A stretch of 64,000 nucleotides of DNA from Vesta saturnalis (GCA_036346205.1 JARFJB010000902.1:3061001-3125000), one strand, 5' to 3'. Positions 23,254 to 35,385 are shown, counted from the first letter of the stretch. Numbers and translations: made by a program. The notes: a model not told the origin generated them from the sequence alone.

Positions 23254-25275
23254 GTGATTGGTTTCTTATATGTTTATTCTGATGTTAATGAGGCATGTAC
23301 GCAATTTTACGAACTTCTTTATAGAATAATTGATAAACACGTTCCTACTTACCGTCGCAAACAAAATAATTTTCCCAGGTGGTATACTAATGATTTATTA
23401 CACAGCATTCGTTTAAAAAATTACTGTCACAAAGAGCTTAGTCTCAGAATGATTTCAAAAATTTTCGGCGTTTGAGAATACTAGTGAAGTTTCAAATGTG
23501 ATAAGCGTATCAGGATTATTTTCTTAAAGTTCAACAATACATGATATTGGATCCTAAGCACTTCTGTACATTCATTCGGCATAGAAAATGTTCTACCAGA
23601 ATTCCAAATACCGTTTATTTTAATGGCACTAGCACTAGTTCACCCTAATCCATCGTTAATACATTTCAACAGTATTACAAGAGCACGCACTCTGATTTGC
23701 CTTGTTCGAAACCGGAGGATGCTGATTTTGTTAGTATAAATAATCTACCGTATATAAACATTCAATTCATTTCTCACGACGATATTGTAACTGCAATCAA
23801 CAAGATGAAACCCAAGAGTACTACTGGTCCAAATCAAGTTCCAGGTTACATAATAAAGAATTGCGCACGTGTATTTGTTCAATCTCCTTTTGCTCTTTTT
23901 AACTTGGCTCTAAAGTGTTCAAAATTTCCGACATTATGGAAAACATCTCGAATTTGCCCGGTGTTGAGGTCTGGAGACCCTAGTGTGGCTAACAATTACA
24001 GGGCTATTAGTATCCTATCAAGCTTCAGTAAATTTTTTTAAACTATTCTCTGTAACAATATTTATACAGCAGTAAAAGCTACGTATCCGATACGCAACAT
24101 GGGTTCATGGAGAAACGGTCAACCTGTACAAACTTAATGGTCTTTACACAATATGTTGCAAGTGTTCTTGGCGCTCAAGGGCAAATTGGCACCATCTATA
24201 CGGACTTCAGTAAAGCCTCGATAGTATAGGACATATAACAACAACTGAGAAGTTACGGGAATTTGGATTTAGCATTCCTCCTACCAACATTCTTAAATCT
24301 TATCTCATCAATAGACCGCAATACGTCGCTTTTAATGGTTTCAAATCTGACACATTTGTCGCACAATCTGAAGTTCCGCAAGGTTCAAATTTAGAACCGT
24401 TGCTATTTATATTATATATTAATGATCTGACTAATCACACATCATGCAACAAACTGCTATTCGCCGATGACCTCAAAATATTAAAAAAAAATTCAAGCTT
24501 AGAAGATTGTGAAAAACTACAAAACCAACTACAAAATATCGACAAATGGTGTAAAACAAATAAAATTAAACTTAACCCATCGAAGTGTAAAGTGCTAACA
24601 TTTACTCTCAAAGAGCATTACTACACTTATAGCTATAATCTAAGCCATGTTGATCTTGAACACCTTGGTATTCTTTACGATCTCAAACTAAGCTTTGCCG
24701 ATCATATTAACACAATCTCGGGCTCGGGATTAAAAATTCTTGGATTTATAATACGGACATATAAAACTTTTACCAACATTGAGGCTTTGAAATTCTTGTA
24801 CTATACCTTAGTACGAACAAAATTGGAGTATGCGTCTGTTGTCTGGTCTCCCTGATATACCACCCAGAAGGATGAAATTGAGAACGTCCAACGCAGATTC
24901 CTAAAATTTATGTCTTTCAAACTTGATGGAACCTATCCGATAAGAGGTTGTGATCACGAGGAATTACTGGATCGATTTAATGCTAGATCTCCCGAAAACA
25001 GACGTAAATTGATGTTTAAAAATTCTATATAAACTATTAAACAATGATATCGACGCAATACATATAATGTCACTACTTAACTGTAACGTACCAGGACAAA
25101 CATCAAGACAGTATTTGATATTTTACAATAGTAGACCGCGTACAAACGCATTACTAAACTCGCCAATCAACACAATTTGCAATAACTATAATTTTGTAAA
25201 TAGATGGGTAGACATACACCATGATTCTTTTTTTAAATATGTAAACCAAATAAACAGAAATTTAGTTCAATAAAA
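23254..25275 (+). pseudogene. Jockey/CR1-like LINE ORF2 (endonuclease tail, reverse transcriptase) relic
   Basis: Four open pieces follow the order of a non-LTR ORF2. 23254-23475 carries 'HVPTYRRKQNNFPRWYT', the spacer between endonuclease and RT. 23697-24041 has 'INKMKPKSTTGPNQVPGYI', then 'LWKTSRICPVLRSGDPS' and 'NNYRAISILS', the RT fingers. A frameshifted zone near 24185-24210 holds 'IYTDFSKA' (motif A). 24400-24855 has 'LFADDLKILKK', the intact F/Y-ADD catalytic box, and thumb residues to 'LEYASVVWSP'. 24856-25273 is the C-terminus. The Asp-Asp pair is intact, but at least four frameshifts or stops kill the ORF. The 3' tail is the (ATT)n tract at 25387-25435, typical of target-primed insertion. 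Confidence 0.88.
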
Positions 25276-25386
25276 AGCAGGGTTTATACTACCAACTCTA
25301 CTCATTTAAAATTTAATAATTTTTCGTCAAACATGTCGCAAACGCATTGTTCTGTAATTGAAAATATATTTTCTGTTGGACAATGA

Positions 25387-25435
<49 letters not shown>
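25387..25435. repeat. (ATT)n tract, 3' tail of the LINE
   Basis: About 16 ATT units located 110 bp past the last LINE codons on the same strand, fitting a simple-repeat LINE tail. Confidence 0.85.
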
Positions 25436-25436
<1 letters not shown>

Positions 25437-26109
25437 ATTCTGCAAAAGGGTGCTAGTTACAACTCCAAAAACGTTAAAATCGGGTAAAAATTTCAAAAAG
25501 ACGCCACCGGTTAAATACATTTATAATTGGAAAACGTCATGAACTTGAGCTAATAATGGCCTAACAGTAAACCATGATATTCACTCAAAATAAAATCCTC
25601 ATCTCTACTAAAATTTTACTCCATATTTCCGCAAAGTTCACCTAAACTTCAATAAAATCTTAAGCTTCATATTTAAGCCGCGAAATTGCGAAAATAAAAC
25701 TCAAAAGCTCATTAGATATCTTGATAAATGCAACACTAAAATCATTGGGTCAAGTACCCAAAAATAAATAATCAAAACGGTACTTAATTATTCAATTTAA
25801 AACGAAAAATACGTCACAACAAAGCTAAAGGCGATCGAAAATTTACAAATTCCTAAAATTCCTAAATTCGAAAATACACAGCTCATTCTCAAACAAATAG
25901 ACAAACTGCTTACCTTTTTGACAAATCCAGGTAATTGACAGCTGATGAGGTGATTTCTATAAAAAAACACTTCAAAAATTGCGACTACCCGCAAAACTAT
26001 CGTGTGGAAAACTCAAAATAGCTGATCGGTCAACGACCAACTTAATTTACAACTTACTTTACGGTATTTATTATAAGTTTTGTTATGAACGAATAAGTTC
26101 AAAGGTAAA
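25436..26109. other. Intergenic, nothing recognised
   Basis: AT-rich, no supported frame or repeat. Confidence 0.45.
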
Positions 26110-26113
26110 TATG

Positions 26114-26299
26114 TAATTAAAAATTATTGTTAATTTTATTAAATACATAAATAAAAAGTTTACTTCGAGTGAACCTACGACCTGTACTTTGCTATAATAC
26201 CGCGCGGTACTCTAGCAAAGTACAGGTTGTAGGTTCAAATCCTGTTCGAAGTAAACTTTTTATTTATCTATTTAATAAAATTAATAATAATTTTTAATC
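26114..26299. mobile_element. Long foldback element (hairpin) with a tRNA-like B box
   Basis: Two arms of about 88 bp (26114-26200 and 26212-26299) are near-perfect inverted copies around a centre 'taccgcgcggta'. They contain 'aataaaaagtttacttcg' and its complement, and 'cctgtactttgct' and its complement. The right arm contains 'ggttcaaatcc' (26232-26242), a match to the pol III B box and tRNA T-arm. No A box is evident at the right distance and no cloverleaf forms, so it is not a working tRNA. A foldback MITE built from a tRNA-derived sequence is the likeliest origin. Confidence 0.65.
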
Positions 26300-26309
26300 A
26301 CGTTACGGT

Positions 26310-29110
26310 ATACCTATTAAAACTTATCTTCAACTGCAATTTTGTCAGCCAGATCAGACGGACTAATTATCTCTCAAATTATTACGTTGAGGCCTGAATT
26401 ATGTAATAAAGCAACAAAAAAATATCGTCAACGTAAAGCTATGTAAATTTACAATTTCGGTAAAACCAGTAAACCACTCAATAACTGAATATAATCCCAA
26501 ACGTATAATCCTTTCAATTTTGAATAAACGTAAATAAAAGTAGCGTTGTGAGAAAGGAAAGATATTACAATAATATCAGAACAGAAATGAAATTTTACCG
26601 TATAGTCATTAACACCCTCGTACATTAACATTAAAATTACACATGATTCCTATCAACGCTGGGTGTGTTGATACGGCAGTTACAGAAAAACACCAAATTT
26701 TTTATACCTCTAAATAACCAGAAATGATAACTTGCAAGCTCACCAAAAGGAACAAGTCGGAACAATAATAATAATTTCGTTGAACACTTAAAAAATTTTG
26801 ACAATAATTTCGTTGAACACATATATTTTAACAAACGGTAAGATGTAATTTTGGTTAGCGAAATCAAAATAAAATACAAATAAACGCCATATGACCTACG
26901 AATGAATACTCTTTATATACTGAATCGATATCTAAACGTTACGTAAATAATCTCAAACAAAGGCATACTCATTCGTCTAAATAAGCACAAACAAGCATTT
27001 TATTATAATTACCAACGCGTATAGATTCAGAAAAATAATTACCTCACACAGCACAAATGGTCAACCAAACTTTCTTTTCTTTATCACAACAATATGTCAG
27101 CAATCGCTCCACTCGGTAGATGATTGATGGAAACCAATAGCTTCTTAATCCTTAAATTTATGTTAACATAAACTTTATAACGGCAAATCATTAAATCAAA
27201 AAACATACGCTACTGCCGCTTCGTCATATGGTTAACGTTAACATCCACACAAACATAATTTCATTTACGAATACTTTACTTTAATGTAATTAAAACTTAT
27301 TAAAGCATTACTATATGTAGCAAGATTGTACTTTATTTGTTTGAGCTGCGCAGTATACGCGAAACTAGCCCTTTACCCAGGAACTCGTTAACATTGATTC
27401 GCAAAACCAAAATGCGATAAAACAGGTCAACAGAGCAAAGGTTCAGCACTAAAACCAATTACTTCTATGACCGAAAATTGTCACTATTGACAAAACGAAA
27501 CACGACGATAAGATAACCTGGGGTGTGTCGAAACTGTAAAATATCCCATACAAATCAAAGCGGAAAATACTTCTATGGTAATTTTCGACACACCCTCGGT
27601 TCGTTATAACTCGTTCCCACCTCCTACACTAACGCCTTTCGCGTACATTGCGAAGTCGCAAACAAAATAAAACGTGCGCCTTCCATTACATCTTGGAATA
27701 GACTGACTTCAACATCCTTCAGTTTCAGCCATCTTCCCTATCATCTCCCTACCTTTTAATTAAACAATCATAAAACCATATTTCTTAGATTTTAAATTGC
27801 GCCAAAAACGAACTAATGTCGAGAGACGTCGGGAACATTGCATCACCAAAAAAACACTTGGCAACCAACGGGTGTTATCAATGTAAACGATATCCTGTAA
27901 ACTGAAGTTTTCGTACGACGCTAGATCTTAACGCCTCATATCTAAAAGCTAAACTCTTTGTTTAAGACCAAAACTTTTATCGAAATCCCCCGCCAATTCA
28001 TAAACAAACCAAAACCGTTGTTTCGCTTTCAAAAAAAAAAGTATTCTAAATGCGTTCACCATTTGTAAAAATTTCGAATACTTTCCAAATACGTAAAAGA
28101 CATAATAAAAACATTACAATCGAAAAGCTTCCCAAAAATGTATGCGCTATCAAATTCAATTGCATGAACTTATACTACATTTCAGAAGTACGGTAATACA
28201 GAATAATTTACACTTTCGGAATTGACGGCAAATATTTCGTAAAATCATGACCACGTGACTATACAGGTGTAAGTCATATTTGTAACATTTTTACTCTTAC
28301 TTGGCATCACAGTAAAGTTTTTCAACGATCTTTTTTGCAATCTGACACGGAATGGCTATTGGACGTGTTAATGAAAACAAAGTAATCTCTATAGGCTTGC
28401 TTAAAAATGAGTGGGTGGTACTCACGCTCATTAAACTGACAAACTAAAAATTGTTTTGACAAAAGCCATTTATTCCCTGGCACAGATTCTGTGTGCTGTG
28501 CACTGCTATAGTGGTAAGCATTACCTTTTCCTGAACATTTATACATTTTCCGTTCGGTGATACAGTATGAGCGCTGATAAAGAACGTTATAGGCGGAAAC
28601 ATCTACAAAAAGTGCGGATAGTTTACGGTATCTACGCTAAAATTGAGTGGATCAAAGGCTAAAGACTACGCCACTAGCATATCATGACCAATGTTACCTT
28701 GTTAGCAATTATGTGAGTGGAAGTAACTCAAACAGGATTTATTACAGGAGCGAAACCGTACCAGTTATGATATTCTGTTGGCAATTGCTAAAAAGTATGT
28801 TATCATGGGAGATGCTCCAGTAAGTAAGAAATCGAAATATGTGTTTAGTGCAACAAGATATTGTGTTATACTATCAAACATTTGTTGGAATACTTAAACA
28901 GGATATAAGTAAGTACTATTTGGACACCAACTTAACTTCGTTAAGTGGAAACCCAACTTTAAAATGGAAAAAATTCGTTCTTACACAACGAAACGTGTGT
29001 CTCGGGATTAGCCACAAGACGTGTCGCAATCAAAAAATTTCGAGTTATAGGTATAAATACATACATAAAAATATATTCCATCGAATACATACATACAGAG
29101 CTTCCAGCGA
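26310..29110. other. Intergenic stretch with one small hairpin
   Basis: No coding frame is supported. A short inverted pair lies at 27521-27595 (separate entry). Around 27600-27760 the composition is less AT-rich and could be promoter DNA, without a recognisable core element. The frames at 28322-28546 (minus) and 28839-29144 (plus) show no known motif. Confidence 0.4.
27521..27595. mobile_element. 75-bp inverted-repeat mini-element
   Basis: GGGTGTGTCGAAA at 27521-27533 is repeated exactly in inverted orientation at 27583-27595, enclosing about 49 bp. It is either a very short MITE or a hairpin-forming regulatory site. Only the perfect 13-bp arms support it. Confidence 0.5.
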
Positions 29111-29119
29111 CTGGAGTTC

Positions 29120-29190
29120 AAATGTATGTAGCTCGGTTGGTTGAGCAATTACCGGATAACATAAGACCACGGATTCGAATCCACTTAAGG
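29120..29190 (+). repeat. tRNA-like sequence (pol III A and B boxes), SINE-type
   Basis: 'tagctcggttgg' followed by 'ttgagca' gives a perfect four-base D stem (GCTC/GAGC) and an A-box match. 'ggattcgaatcc' at 29171-29182 is a perfect B box/T arm. The acceptor and anticodon arms do not pair and no anticodon is evident, so this is a tRNA-derived SINE head or a dead tRNA. AT-rich tails flank it on both sides. Confidence 0.6.
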
Positions 29191-29271
29191 ACATTTTTTT
29201 ATATATGTATTTAAATTTTAAATTTAAGATCTAAAATGCATTAATTATATTTTGAAAACAATATAACGTAC

Positions 29272-29449
29272 CATGTTTATATATTGGATTAGGATTTCCA
29301 TCAAGGCATGTACGATCACATAACTTTTCAGCACGTTCAAAAGTTAACGCTGTATTATAACTATATTGTCGGACGGACTTCAACAATTTCAACATTTTTT
29401 GGGTTGACATTAACATTCTCGAGTTGAATATACTGTCTTCAATGAATAT
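29272..29449 (-). CDS. Candidate host exon with a mitochondrial-type N-terminus
   Basis: A minus-strand open stretch is bounded by a good acceptor (ttatttagCAG, exon start 29449) and a strong donor (GTACGT, exon end 29272). It has ATG at 29416 and gives about 48 residues. The first twenty residues ('MLMSTQKMLKLLKSVRQYSY') are Lys/Arg- and Leu-rich without acids, as in a mitochondrial targeting peptide. The rest includes 'FERAEKLCDRTCLDG' and 'NPNPIYKHG', with gene-like composition. I do not recognise the family and found no next exon downstream on the minus strand. It could be the first coding exon of an unrelated gene or a remnant. Confidence 0.4.
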
Positions 29450-29459
29450 CTGCTAAATA

Positions 29460-30010
29460 AGTACAATTGTTATTTGTGTTTTATTATACATATATTTACT
29501 TTCTGATAATTTGATGTTAAATAATAAAATTATTCAAATACGTGTGAAAAACAATTGTTAATAATTAATAATAGCTAATTATTAATCTTTCTCACACTTG
29601 TAAACTATCTATATAGCATAATTGTAGTTTTTCATTTTGTGATTGCTCGTTCTCTGGTCAAGGCCCCATTTCTACTTAGCATCCTAAACAGTGATATTAA
29701 CATTTACTACTTATCCATTAGGTCTCCCCTTCCAATTGATCTTGCTTTTCTAATGAAGAGTATTTAATCGTGTTCTATTTATTCCTTGTCTTTTGGGTTA
29801 CTTTGGTTCGCTCTTTTTCTTTACCTTAGATTCCTCACACCCCGTTTATCGTATATGTATACTCCTAGTTTGTGCTTCTCCTTTAGTAAATTTATAATAT
29901 ATGTTGTCATGCTTTCTCTACTGAGGATCTAGGTTACTGTTACTGTCTTGTTCGGCGCTGTTATCCATTACTTCTGCCTGCCGACCCACTCGGGGTCAAA
30001 TCCTCACCCT
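29460..30010. other. Intergenic, nothing recognised
   Basis: AT-rich then T/C-rich DNA. Near 29950-30010 it may be the non-coding end of the LINE fragment that follows on the minus strand. Confidence 0.35.
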
Positions 30011-30017
30011 TTCCTGG

Positions 30018-30245
30018 TCATAATCGCAAGACTAGTTTCAACCATGCTATCTTCTGCCATGACAGATTATTAATTAATCCCGTCTGAAAAAGCCAGCAAT
30101 TATATACATGCCATGCGTACTCGAGAGCACCCAGAATAAAGCCAAAAACACACTCTAGTTCACTTTTAAATCGTTGCCTGAAAAGTGTAGATATGTTGAA
30201 AAAATCAATTGGAAGATTTATTTCTTTTTGAACATTCCTAAAGTT
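30018..30245 (-). pseudogene. LINE reverse transcriptase C-terminal fragment
   Basis: The minus frame contains 'LGALEYAWHVYNCWLFQTG', close to the RPxLEYxxHVWG motif of the RT thumb in jockey/CR1-like elements, followed by the usual Leu/Lys-rich stretch. About 75 residues survive. The frame runs into the Penelope foldback at 30257, which ends the match. Confidence 0.55.
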
Positions 30246-30256
30246 GCTTTTTTGAA

Positions 30257-30437
30257 ACAAACAAAATACACCCACGTACCACACAAAATTAATAATCACC
30301 GAACGCGTTTCGATAGCCACGCTACCATCATCAACGGTTGACTAGGACTAGTCGACCGCTGATGATTATAGCGTAGCTATCGAAATGCGTTCCGTGTTTA
30401 TTAATTTTTTATGGTACGTGGGTGTATTTTGTTTGTT
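30257..30437. mobile_element. Head-to-head pair of Penelope terminal repeats forming a foldback
   Basis: Arms 30257-30345 and 30349-30437 are inverted copies that run from 'caaacaaaatacaccc' inward to a centre 'gactaggactagtc'. Each arm carries the hammerhead-type core of a Penelope-like terminal repeat. The right flank continues with 'acagatcctgccacag', also seen next to the copy near 2830. Only the terminal repeats are present, with no RT or endonuclease. It separates two LINE pieces on the minus strand. Confidence 0.7.
30345..30400 (+). ncRNA. Hammerhead-ribozyme-like motif (right arm of the foldback)
   Basis: CTGATGA at 30359-30365, a six-base stem II with a short loop (ATAGC-GTA-GCTAT) and GAAA at 30382-30385 form a complete hammerhead catalytic core in type I order. 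GTCGACCG upstream is the stem I strand and 'tgcgttccgtg' the degraded stem III. The opposing arm (minus strand, 30335-30308) has GTTGATGA...GAAA, with a C-to-T change in the core that should abolish cleavage. Activity of the right arm is inferred from motif only. Confidence 0.6.
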
Positions 30438-30479
30438 ACAGATCCTGCCACAGTTCCAGTGTTCCAGTTTGAATAAGTT

Positions 30480-32150
30480 AAGTTTAGCATAATGTGCTAC
30501 AGCACTCAGTACTTAGGAGGATGGCCAAGAGCTGCATGTGTACGGTGCTTAAATTTTTGATATTATAATTGTCGTTCAAGAGTTTAGAAGCCATTCAGAA
30601 TTATGTGGATGGCGCACATATGGCACGATAAGTTAAAATTTGTGTTGCATATTGATGATATGAATGAGTCAATCGAGTATCCCTAGAAAAGATGGACCGA
30701 AATAGTGTCAAAGAATGTAACTCAACCGTGCAATAGCCGTTGTAACACAGATACTGCAATGACAGAATCGAAGCGATTCTTCTATGCTCTCCGCTGCTGC
30801 ATCTCAGAAGTTAATGAAGGGTCGTTTATGAGCATAATAGCTCTTCTTTAAATACGGTTAAGGGTATTGTATTGAAGGCATATTAAGGAGCACAAACCCA
30901 GCAGAAAGACTTGTTGGAAGGTAAAGTAGTAACCCAAATGAGGTGAGTTTGGCAAATAAACGCTTATGCTGGACTTGATCAAACACTTTCGAAATATTTA
31001 AAGCCACTACAACTATGTCTAATGTATTGTTCTAAACTTGAGTCACATATGATAGAAGATCACCTGTTGTAGGATTGTACCTGAAACCATACCAAGGAGT
31101 TTGCATTCATTCATCTATCTATTAAAAAAATATTCAAGGAAAGAAATTAGTTGCTGTTGCCGGGTTTTTCCACGACTTTAGTAAATTGGAAATGATGTCA
31201 AATGGTCGGTAAGGATCAGTTCTATCACCTATTTTGAGAGTAGGTTACATTTGCTAACTTCCACATTGAAGTAAACTCCCCAGAAGGCAGAGATCGAGTA
31301 GAGCTTAGGTAGAAATGGTGCTAATCCGGGGGAACATCTCTTTAAGACAATAGCTGGGATACCGTGGACAAGTTGCCTTATTGGAATCAAGCGTAGTGAT
31401 GACCGATTCTAGAAGTATGTATCAAAAAAGAGTAATGAATGAAAATTGTTAAGCAGAGCTGATTTGTAGCACGTCTTTTCCATAATCATTACGACATGAG
31501 ATTGATGTAAATGAAAATATAAAGGTTTAACTTTGTCAAAAGATGTCAGGGGAGAAAATAAAGATATACCAAAGCTTTTTCTGATGACTTTTGCTAAACT
31601 TTATTTCCCAAAAGAAATTTAGCTAGTTTTCGTTGTTCGCACTTTTTTTAGCTTTAGTAATAACCTTTTCTAGATAGTCTGCAACGTAGTCTGCATGATT
31701 TTCGACCGTTTTTCTGGATTCTTATTTGGTCTAGAAATTATTTTTCAAATATAATGTATCAGCATAAGTCTAACTGAAACAGGCTAGGGAACGGGATTGA
31801 CCTATACGAGTTAGCTTTTGACCTTAGATACAAAAATAGCAATCTACAAGGGCGAGAATGACCTAAAATAATATTCACGCCATGCGAACGTTTCAAAGGA
31901 GGGTTCATTTTGATATCTTAAAATTCCACAAGGTTCTATCAGTGTTGTAAACAACCAAAGAAATTGTGATAGAAGTGATTCTATTAGCCAATGGTCATAT
32001 GCTGCACTACGACCAGCAGGATTAGAGGTTGATGCAAGTTGAAGCCAATTAGAGTTACGAAGATTAAAACCTTCCAGAATTGAAATTTCCCAAGATGGAA
32101 ACTGAGACAGAAATAGTTAATGCTCAAATTAAAGTGAATCAAAGTTTTCA
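30480..32150 (-). pseudogene. LINE ORF2 relic (endonuclease, reverse transcriptase, C-terminus)
   Basis: Read on the minus strand from 32150 downward, broken frames follow ORF2 order. Endonuclease-like pieces span 32100-31850. An RT finger block near 31390-31260 contains 'IPAIVLKRCSPGLAPFLPKL'. Motif A lies near 31010-30960 ('ALNISKVFDQVQHKRLFAKL', with the active Asp mutated out of the usual KAFD). After a jump, C-terminal 'LIN-PSL' residues lie near 30830. The central YADD region is missing, so an internal deletion of several hundred codons lies near 30900. The segment 30690-30920 is similar to 63770-64000, so both belong to one LINE family. Confidence 0.65.
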
Positions 32151-32170
32151 GGAAACTTGTAGATCGAAAA

Positions 32171-33346
32171 ATAATAAATAGGGTGTAAATGGTGTAATAA
32201 ATTTAATATTAAATGAATGTAATAATGAAATAAAGAAATAAGAGTAAATAAATTCTCCAAACACAAATCGTTAAACTAACTGGAGGTACTAACCATTCAC
32301 CACAAATAATGCCTTTGATTCAAATCGGTAAATTAAATATAAGGGCCAGTCTTTTGATTTGCTTGATTACCACAATTTTCTGCTCGATTATTTTCACTTG
32401 ACCTAAATAATAAAAATGCAATGTAACACTAATAAAAATGATCTCGGACACCAAGTTATTTTTTTAGTTCTGCTCGGAACAACTAAACCGAGCTTTACAC
32501 TAAAATTTTATCAAAATGAAAACTATGTTTATTTACAGTTAAAATTTATGGTTGTGTAAATTATATCTTAACACTCGAAACTTACTAATAATCATTAAAA
32601 ATAAATACCTTTACAACATATACAAAATCTTCTTGAGGATCCCTGGTATTATAAAAAATAATGCGGAATGCAAACCAAGATGGCGTAATCCTTGTGTAAT
32701 GTTACGCAATATATTGCAATAACAATGCTTTTATGTTATCAGCCACACCCAAACTGGAATTATCCTTATAAATTTTCTTCTTAAAAATTTATCTTCTTTA
32801 AATTGAATAATCCGTTTAATGCATTCTTTGAAATTTTCAAATAAAAATTGCAATCATAAAATGAAAGCGTACGCAACAGTAAAATTAAATGCGTATTTAA
32901 AATGTAATCAAAGTAAAAATAAAAGTAACAGTAAAAAACTGAACTAAAATAAAAGTGCCTGAAACGAGAAAATGTTTTAATTTTTGGTATTACGCGTTAA
33001 AATATATCTTACCATCAAATTAATGGCACTTTACACTAAAATTTAGGTGGAAAACCAAAACACAGCTTCCTGCTTCAACATTCATGAGTAAGTAAAAAAA
33101 AGGATGCTTTGGAAGTTAGATCATGTCAGATGATGATGATGATGACGTGCTGCGCATACCAATGATCAGAAAACAATTTGAAGTGGGAGTATAAACCTTT
33201 AAGAAATATATACCCTTAAGAAGATATGCAAATTAAGTTGCCTACCACATACCTATATTTCTATAATTTTCTTATATTTACAACAGAACGAATGAAAGAC
33301 CTTAAATTAAGGTATATTTCAATACAACTCAAAAAGGGTTGTTACA
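32171..33346 (-). repeat. 3' LTR of the gypsy element
   Basis: Direct copy of 37567-38778, preceded on the minus strand by the polypurine tract at 33357-33347. Confidence 0.9.
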
Positions 33347-33357
33347 CACCCCCTCCT
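33347..33357 (-). other. Polypurine tract of the gypsy element
   Basis: AGGAGGGGGTG on the minus strand, directly abutting TGTAACAACCC of the 3' LTR. It primes plus-strand synthesis in LTR elements. Confidence 0.8.
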
Positions 33358-34400
33358 AAAATTTGAACTCGGAGATCACCAAAGCGGAGATTACAAACAC
33401 TAAGCTAATAAATGAATTTAGTAAAATTAAAGGAAATAAGAAATGTTAAAATAATTAAAATTCAAGCGAAATGTAAACAGTAATACCTAAAATCTAGATA
33501 AAATGCAAATAAAATAAAAAGGGAAAATTAAAATGCTAAATAAAAGACTAAACTACCAAAGTCGCGTTCGGTGAGTCAAAATCAGTAAAACCAAGATACT
33601 ATTTCCATGGCAAATTATCTCAGGATGTTCCGTCGTGGAGAACAAGAGAGGCCATTCTACCCTTCACGAGATTCAGGTTTCATGTTGTTCCACAGTCGTC
33701 GTCCAAGACTAAACATACCCCCAACTAACACGCACGTTTTGTAAATAAATCGAAATCTAGGTGAGGTAGCAAAGAGAAGGATGATGCACTTTTACGAACA
33801 CAACAACCCCTCCCCCCTTATAACCACTAAAACGTCATAATCCGGAAGTCACAATTGGAAAGTGAACTAATCGAGGTTGACACGAGGCGAACCGAAGTCC
33901 TCAAGCACCGTCAAGGATAGAACACTAGACACATCAGGAATAGTCAAAAGCTAGAATTTCAAAACAATTTCAGGGAAAACCAAAATAACTAAATCAAAAT
34001 AAAAAATTAAAATGTATACAAGCATTACTAGTTTTCTTATCAACGGTTAAGAGTTTGAAAATTTCACGTTAAATTAACGACCAGAGGTTATCTTAAATTT
34101 TACTATTGTAACAATAGCAAATTGTAAATCCAATAAAAGAAGATAATCTGCCAGAGAACTAATGTCCCAAAAAACCGGCAAAACAATCGCACGATGTGAT
34201 CTAAATATCAACAATCGTGTTAAACAAATGTAGCAAAAATAAAAGAAGTGGTTTGCAAAGCCACAAAAATATAAAATAAAATAATGTGCGAAATAAGCAC
34301 AAAAAATCAAAATAACTTTGAAAAATCATCAAAATAATAAAAATGTAAATAAGAAAACCAGAAAGTAAGAATCTCAAAAATACTAGAAATAAAGAACTAA

Positions 34401-35110
34401 TGGGGTTTTATATCTTTAACATGAAAAACACCTAATGGTTTATTATCAAAAGGGGTAGCCAATCGGTACGTAGTTGCACCTAACACCTCAATAACTTTTG
34501 CTTCAATAAATTTTGGAGCTAACTTTTGACTATAATTTTTAGTCGCATCAGATAAAGTAAAATTCTTTTTCCAAACTAACTCGCCGACGTTTAATTTTAA
34601 TGGACGACGTCGAAAATTGTAAGATTTTGAATTTCTTTCGTAAGCTGCATGTAAATTTTGTTTAACTTGTTTAAAACAGGTGAAAGTTGATTTAAATCTT
34701 GAACTAACTGTTCACGATTATTAATAAATAAATCATCCTCTTTAAAATAATTTAGTCCACCATAAAAATCTCCAGAAATTGGAACTGTCCGACCAAACGC
34801 CAAAAAGGAAGGTGAAAATTTCGTAGACTCATGTACAGCGTTAGGAATAGCATGGGCAATTTTGTGAATTTCAACATCCCATTTCTTGTGATCATCTTTA
34901 ATATAAGACCTAATCGCAGTACCTACCACTTTATTAACTCTCTCAACAAAATTTACTTGGGGATGATAACTTGCATTAAACCAAATGGATTGAACTTTGT
35001 AAGAATTCATTAAATTTTTAAATTGTGCACTTTTAAATTGAGGAACGTCTAATTGTGAAAATACATTAACCATTTCAGAAATAAAGAGGGTTGAAATTTC
35101 ATCAAAAGCC
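34401..35110 (-). pseudogene. Gypsy integrase C-terminal fragment, copy 1 (frameshifted)
   Basis: Same protein as copy 2 up to 'QLSPVLNKLNK', where a single-base loss near 34676 shifts the frame. The C-terminal ~85 residues continue in another frame down to about 34401. The second catalytic region ('LDVPQFKSAQF') and the catalytic Glu ('NFVERVNKV') lie in the intact part. Confidence 0.85.
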
Positions 35111-35385
35111 TATTTTCTATTCTTAATAGTATCAAACAAAACTTCGTCATGTCCTTCGGGTAAAAAGTCACTCTTTAATTTAGAAATAAGTTGACCCCAT
35201 GTCTGAATTAATGGCTTAACATCTCTATACCAAATTAAACCTTTCCCTGAAAATAAATCAACACCATATAAAGGCATCTCCGACTTTGAAATATTTCGAG
35301 CTATCATTAACTCCTCACATCTTTGAATAAATGTAAAAACTTCTTTCTCACTACCATTAAATTTTAAATTTAATTTATGAACATA
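35110..35385 (-). pseudogene. Gypsy gag fragment, copy 1
   Basis: Minus frame with 'YGVDLFSGKGLIWYRDVKP' and 'WGQLISKLKSDFLP', the conserved gag block (F-G-A-W-Y.. and DFLP) of arthropod gypsy elements. It ends in 'IKNRK' and a stop exactly where integrase-derived sequence begins, which marks the deletion joint. Confidence 0.82.

Noticed and set aside
26170..26245. Functional tRNA gene
   Set aside because: A B box is present, but the segment is a perfect hairpin with no A box, anticodon arm or acceptor pairing.
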